A stretch of 36,972 nucleotides of DNA from Vermiphilus sp. Lineage in GTDB: Bacteria; Ratteibacteria; UBA8468; B48-G9; JAFGKM01. The notes under the pieces are model-generated. The model saw only the letters and a program-made list of their open reading frames with translations. It was not told the DNA's origin and did not search any database. Position numbers and translations under genes: made by a program. Of the stretch, positions 33,157 to 36,972 are shown in pieces (within the stretch, counting starts at the first letter, position 1; each line of letters starts with the position of its first letter). The stretch is taken from positions 1 to 36,972 of the forward strand of contig DYKC01000001.1 of assembly GCA_020722825.1 (NCBI GenBank). Direction: 5' to 3'.

Positions 33157-34926
33157 TCACTCTTTTTCATTGCGAGGCGATTTTTGCCGCGGCAATCCCT
33201 CTTCTAATAATCTTCTCTCAAATATGGCTATCGTGGGATTAAGATATATCAGGTCTTCCGGCAAAACATCTGTTTTGAAAACAAGATTAAGAAATTGTGG
33301 AAATTTTTGAAAGGTTTGTTTCTCTCTATAAAGTTCTGAACTTCTGAACTCTATCCAGAAATCAACGCGTTCTTTCTGCAACCTTAATGGATACGGAGAC
33401 AACTGGGCCTGATAAGAGGACAAAATAAAATAATCAGGTTTTGTTTCTTTCACTCTGGCGAAGTCATATCCTGTAACCACGACCCTATACCTGTAATAGT
33501 CAAAGGGCGGCATCTGAAACTGCCACGGCACCTCGGTTACACCTATACTGCTTCCTGCAGGAATATTCTCTTTAATCCACAATCCTGCTTCGGTTCTGAC
33601 ATTTTCCTTCAAAAATAACATCTTGTAACTCATTCCGTAAGCAAAAGTCCAGCATAAAATGAGAATAAATACTGCTGATAAAACTTTTTTATTCAATGGG
33701 CGTAACCTCTTGTAAACCTCTAACCACCCGATAATTCCTATGATAATCAATGAAGGAACCACAGGCAGTATGTATCTGGCGAATGTTTTTGCAAAAAGAG
33801 AGATAAAGAGGAAAAAGAAGATAACCCAGGATAGAAGCAAAAAATTTACTTTCCTCTCAAACATACCTTGTTTTTTAATAAAACCTATAGCACTCAGCAT
33901 ACCCGTCAAACACACCAAAAACAAAGGAAGCCCAAGACCGTAGAACAGAGATTTTATATAAAATCTGCCGCTGAATACCAATCCAGTATGCTGTCTCAGT
34001 TCAATTAGAGGAGCGGGGAAGGTCAGGAAAAAATAAGGATTGGTTACAAAAAAGGCAATTAAAAATCCCGCAAATGCAAGGGATATCTCTCTTGTAAAAC
34101 TTTTCCAATTATTAAAGGTTAACGACAACCCGATAAAGGGGATAAAAAGTGAGACGATAAAGGTAACCTTTGTCCCCATAGATAGCCCGGCAAAAATGCC
34201 TGCAAGAAATAATCTTCTCAATGAAAATTTTTCCATGAAAAGTATTGTTGCGTAAAGAGAAGCCATTATCCAGAATATCCCCGGTATGTCCACGTACATA
34301 TAAAGGGAGTTGAGGAGCATCAACGGTGTAAACAAAAGGAGTAAAGAACCTGCTAAAGCCTGCTGTTTACGGGAAGTGAGTTTTGCTATCAAAAGATATG
34401 TGAGCAGAACAATTCCTGCACCGTACAGTGCAGTAATAAACCTTCCCGCAATATAAAACCTTGCCATTTCCTCCGGATGGTAGAAGTAATACTCAAGATT
34501 TCTTGTAACCTCAATAAGTCTGATTTTTGAGAGAAAAAAGATTACCACACCTATTAAGTAGATATATGCCCCACCAATAGAATATGCCCTTGGATTGAAA
34601 TCAAGATTAGTCGGATTCATATAAGACAATACCTTAATTATTGCATATTCATCCGGGTGATAACTTCTTATACTGTTGTATAGACTTCTGGGTAATTTTC
34701 TCTGTTCCTCTTCTTCATGAAGAATCAGATATCCTCCCCAGCCCTTCCATGCCTCCTCCACAGGATATTGTTTAACAGAAAGTGATGTTTTCTCTTTTGC
34801 TAAATCATTAGAAAAGTATAGGGCATTTAACCTGTAAGAAGGCAGTCCCCAGTGAATTCCCAGAATAAACAGACCAAATGCGGCGGTGAATAAAACAGTA
34901 CATCTCCATTCAATCTTTCTCTTCAT
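33157..34926 (-). CDS. GT39/ArnT-like membrane glycosyltransferase
   Basis: A 589-residue polytopic membrane protein with about ten hydrophobic segments and an acidic first periplasmic loop (SYHPDEYAIIK), as in PMT/ArnT-type transferases that use polyprenyl-phosphate sugars. The C-terminal third has a soluble part with FDYYRYRVVVTGYDF. Donor and acceptor are not known. Its ATG overlaps the methyltransferase end by 17 bases. The last residues (GLPRQKSPRNEKE) are encoded by a palindromic repeat, so the native C-terminus was probably different. Confidence 0.82.
   Translation of the reverse strand: MKRKIEWRCTVLFTAAFGLFILGIHWGLPSYRLNALYFSNDLAKEKTSLSVKQYPVEEAWKGWGGYLILHEEEEQRKLPRSLYNSIRSYHPDEYAIIKVLSYMNPTNLDFNPRAYSIGGAYIYLIGVVIFFLSKIRLIEVTRNLEYYFYHPEEMARFYIAGRFITALYGAGIVLLTYLLIAKLTSRKQQALAGSLLLLFTPLMLLNSLYMYVDIPGIFWIMASLYATILFMEKFSLRRLFLAGIFAGLSMGTKVTFIVSLFIPFIGLSLTFNNWKSFTREISLAFAGFLIAFFVTNPYFFLTFPAPLIELRQHTGLVFSGRFYIKSLFYGLGLPLFLVCLTGMLSAIGFIKKQGMFERKVNFLLLSWVIFFFLFISLFAKTFARYILPVVPSLIIIGIIGWLEVYKRLRPLNKKVLSAVFILILCWTFAYGMSYKMLFLKENVRTEAGLWIKENIPAGSSIGVTEVPWQFQMPPFDYYRYRVVVTGYDFARVKETKPDYFILSSYQAQLSPYPLRLQKERVDFWIEFRSSELYREKQTFQKFPQFLNLVFKTDVLPEDLIYLNPTIAIFERRLLEEGLPRQKSPRNEKE
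33167..33199. repeat. CATTGCGAGG-type palindrome at the 3' end of GT39-like gene
   Basis: TCATTGCGAGGCGA (33167-33180) and GCCGCGGCAATCCC (33186-33199) form an interrupted stem: ATTGC/GCAAT outside and GGC/GCC inside. From memory it belongs to a widespread intergenic repeat with ends CATTGCGAGG and GCAATC. Here it is read through in frame as the C-terminus of the protein. Confidence 0.55.
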
Positions 34927-35674
34927 TTTTTTTATATGCCACCATTAAGTAGTGATTCCAGCAATTAAATCTCATAAATATTAGATCTATATAAAAAATG
35001 TAAACAAAGATTTTGTTAAGCCATGTTAAATAGGAAAGAAATGAATGATGCCTTTTGTGTTGAATACTGCCAGATGAGGGTAAACGTTTCAAAAGAGTTG
35101 GCAAATATATAAACTTATGCCAGATGAGGGATACCGGGCCGAAACAATATATCCTTTTTATTTTGAAACCTTCAGATGTAAAAAGACCCATCAATTCTTT
35201 TTTTTCATATCTACGCAAATGTTCTGCTAATTCGTCACTTTTATCCCAGTATTTTTTCCGTGCAGGGACTGTCAAAACACAAAATCCGTCTTTCACAAGA
35301 ATTTTTTTGAAAATCCTTACAACTTCTTTATCATCTCTTATGTGTTCGAGAACCTCACCTGCACAGATAATTTTAAATCCAGAGACATTCTTCTGAAGTT
35401 TTTCTATGTTATCTTCTATCTTAATGGATTTTTTAACACTGCTTTTGTCAATCTTATTTTTCAACACATCAAGAGATAATGGAGATATATCAAAACCTGT
35501 TACAGAATACCCCAATTCTGCTAATCTTAAGGTTAAGTTTCCACACCCACAGCCAAAATCCAGGATCTTTACCCTTCCCTTTGCGATTTTTCGGACCTCT
35601 TTTATAATAAGGGTGTTTCTAAAATAATCTCGCGGCCCAAAAAAATGCGGGTCTTGCCCCCAGATAATTTTCAT
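34910..35674 (-). CDS. Class I SAM-dependent methyltransferase
   Basis: A 254-residue methyltransferase. Motif I is VKILDFGCGCGNLTLRL (35-51), the acidic strand end is TGFDIS, and the later CAGEVLEHI and LTVPARKKYWDK fit the methyltransferase 11/UbiG-like group. The HLRRYEKKEL segment is common in members found in glycan clusters. A hydrophobic C-terminal stretch (about 215-235) may bind the membrane. It sits between two glycosyltransferase genes, so a glycan or lipid-linked substrate is likely. Confidence 0.85.
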   Translation of the reverse strand: MKIIWGQDPHFFGPRDYFRNTLIIKEVRKIAKGRVKILDFGCGCGNLTLRLAELGYSVTGFDISPLSLDVLKNKIDKSSVKKSIKIEDNIEKLQKNVSGFKIICAGEVLEHIRDDKEVVRIFKKILVKDGFCVLTVPARKKYWDKSDELAEHLRRYEKKELMGLFTSEGFKIKRIYCFGPVSLIWHKFIYLPTLLKRLPSSGSIQHKRHHSFLSYLTWLNKIFVYIFYIDLIFMRFNCWNHYLMVAYKKNEEKD

Positions 35675-35678
35675 GTTC

Positions 35679-36770
35679 TTATTTAAATCTAAATCTCATA
35701 TCTTGATAATATTTCTTACCTAAAATAAAATGATGAAATACAATTGACCTCTGAAGTAATTTCTGTTTAATTTTGCTATCCGAAACCGTACGATTAGATT
35801 GTACTCCATTATGTTTTTCCCAAATAGAAACAAAATTGGTTGTCAGCCATAACAAAGATTTTAAAACAGCGTACGCTCCTTTAATGTCTTTCTTAAATAA
35901 ATAGTAACCGATTGCAACAAACTCCAAAAAAATTTTCACGGGGAAAATTGATATTAAATCAATCGTAGAGGTGTTTTTTAAAAGAAGTAGCAGATGATTT
36001 CTGTGGAAATAATAAATTTTTTTATGCGGCTGCCATTTACCTGTGGATGCGCTTCCTGTATGATATATAGTAGTATCTGGCGTAAAGAAAAATTTATACC
36101 CTGACAATCGGGCTCGCCAACACCAGTCAATTTCTTCACCATACATAAAGAAATCTTCGTCAAAAAATCCGACTTTATTAAAAACTCTCTTTTTAATCGC
36201 CATAGATACTCCACATATCCAGAAAACTTCTATTTTATTGTCATATTGCCCACTATCTTTTTCAAGTACGTCAAAGATTCTTCCACGAAAAAAAGTATAT
36301 CCATACTTATCCAGATAGGCGCCGGCAGCACCAGCAACATCAAACCTGTCCTTATCAGAAAGAGAGAGAATTTTCCCTTGGCATCCTGCAATTTCTTCAT
36401 CCTGCGCTAAACACTCAATTAAAGATTCCAACCATCCCGGAGTTACTTCTATATCATTATTTAAAATCACTATAACTGACCCCATAGAGTGTTTTAATCC
36501 CAGATTAATACTGCCTGCATATCCCAGATTCTTAGTTGAATGTATTACCTTAATCTTCCCTTTGAAAGATGCTGGAATATCTTCAATTTCTCCCATCGCT
36601 ATTAAACTTTTATTGCTAACAATAACAATTTCCACTGAAATTTTAGTACAAGAAGTGTTTTTAAATATGGAGGTAAGACATCTTTTTAAATACTTAATAT
36701 CTCCATAATGAACAATTATAATACTTACAGAATCAACATTTTCTATAATGTATTTTTTATTTGTAAACAT
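35679..36770 (-). CDS. Family 2 glycosyltransferase (rhamnosyltransferase-like)
   Basis: A 363-residue GT-A enzyme. It shows VSIIIVHYGDIKYLKRCLTS near the N-terminus, NLGYAGSINLGL, LNNDIEVTPGWL (DxD-like motif), and GEEIDWCWRARLSGYKFFF with the likely catalytic acid. C-terminal hydrophobic and basic helices suggest membrane association. The pattern matches WbbL/rhamnosyltransferase-like members in surface glycan clusters. The gene is visibly richer in A and T than the housekeeping genes of the window. Confidence 0.88.
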   Translation of the reverse strand: MFTNKKYIIENVDSVSIIIVHYGDIKYLKRCLTSIFKNTSCTKISVEIVIVSNKSLIAMGEIEDIPASFKGKIKVIHSTKNLGYAGSINLGLKHSMGSVIVILNNDIEVTPGWLESLIECLAQDEEIAGCQGKILSLSDKDRFDVAGAAGAYLDKYGYTFFRGRIFDVLEKDSGQYDNKIEVFWICGVSMAIKKRVFNKVGFFDEDFFMYGEEIDWCWRARLSGYKFFFTPDTTIYHTGSASTGKWQPHKKIYYFHRNHLLLLLKNTSTIDLISIFPVKIFLEFVAIGYYLFKKDIKGAYAVLKSLLWLTTNFVSIWEKHNGVQSNRTVSDSKIKQKLLQRSIVFHHFILGKKYYQDMRFRFK

Positions 36771-36782
36771 AGTTGAAGAGAT

Positions 36783-36972
36783 TCATGATAATTCATTAAA
36801 AAAATTTTTTATTGATAGCAGGGATAAAAACATTTGTAAGGGCGAACGTAATAAAGAAAGTTTACTTTCCCTTGAATTGTACCACAACACAGGGACTTCA
36901 CGTATTCTATGCCTGATCTTGACTGCCCGGTAAAGGATTTCAACGTCAAAGGCAAAGCCTTCGGTTTTCAAC
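36783..36972 (-). CDS. Family 2 (DPM1-like) glycosyltransferase, 3' end only
   Basis: Only the last 62 or so residues are in the window; the 5' part lies beyond 36972. TEGFAFDVEILYRA, then IREVPVLWYNSRESKLSLL, is the C-terminal signature of polyprenyl-phosphate glycosyltransferases of the DPM1/GtrB type, which load sugars on the lipid carrier used by GT39-type enzymes. This fits the GT39-like gene three genes downstream. Confidence 0.75.
   Translation of the reverse strand, partial: LKTEGFAFDVEILYRAVKIRHRIREVPVLWYNSRESKLSLLRSPLQMFLSLLSIKNFFNELS

Noticed and set aside
35068..35130. 13-base direct repeat TGCCAGATGAGGG (35068 and 35118) inside the methyltransferase gene
   Set aside because: The copies are read in different frames, 50 bases apart, with no similarity outside the 13 bases; probably chance or old slippage.

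Overview
The window reads as a chromosomal segment from a bacterium with a moderately AT-rich genome, compact operons and a Sec/peptidoglycan cell plan (murG, murC, yajC, bacterial valS, tgt/queA). I see no rRNA, tRNA, CRISPR array, phage gene or transposase. A UroD-family protein, a DUF6785-type membrane protein, a Gfo/Idh/MocA oxidoreductase and a HEAT protein ending in a CBM9-like domain together suggest an uncultivated lineage of the Omnitrophota/Planctomycetota sort. That placement is inference only; the genes themselves do not fix the taxon.

Layout. 1-1356: a UroD-family gene with a near-consensus promoter and a small palindrome in front of it. 1357-1784: a gap with a possible gene remnant and the promoter of a Lon-like protease gene (1785-4208). 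4235-13936 (minus strand): murG-murC-nnrE-HEAT/CBM9-TPR/CsgG-like/propeller, then a gap with a small hairpin array, then an oxidoreductase gene coupled to era. 13937-14075: divergent promoter region. 14076-19622 (plus): topA-hisA-like, a secreted PLD-type nuclease and a DUF6785-type membrane protein. 19627-21204 (minus): cimA, divergent from nfeD and a LOG-family gene (21376-23299). 23321-36972 (minus): a long gene train, in transcription order partial glycosyltransferase, GT2, methyltransferase, GT39-like, queA, tgt, yajC, valS, rplU, hflX, nrnA, truB and a glmM-like gene.

Functional themes are cell envelope synthesis (murG, murC, glmM, surface glycan genes), translation and tRNA modification (valS, rplU, queA, tgt, truB, hflX, era), and protein quality control (Lon-like protease, NfeD). 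Several classic neighbours are missing: yajC is not followed by secDF, rplU is not followed by rpmA, and murC is not followed by murB/ddl.

The most notable signal lies in repeats rather than in any one gene. Small palindromic repeats of several kinds sit at gene edges and sometimes inside genes. The whole 5' leader of cimA and of the DUF6785-type gene can be aligned, from one Shine-Dalgarno sequence through a C-rich/G-rich stem and a second Shine-Dalgarno sequence to codon 5. topA shares the same first codons (ATG, then CTACTCAAC after one base). A palindromic segment lies in frame inside valS. Others supply the last codons of the glmM-like gene and of the GT39 gene, and two segments shared by the leaders of topA, yajC and the oxidoreductase gene lie just ahead of starts. 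This suggests that repeat insertion has repeatedly rebuilt translation starts and ends in this genome.
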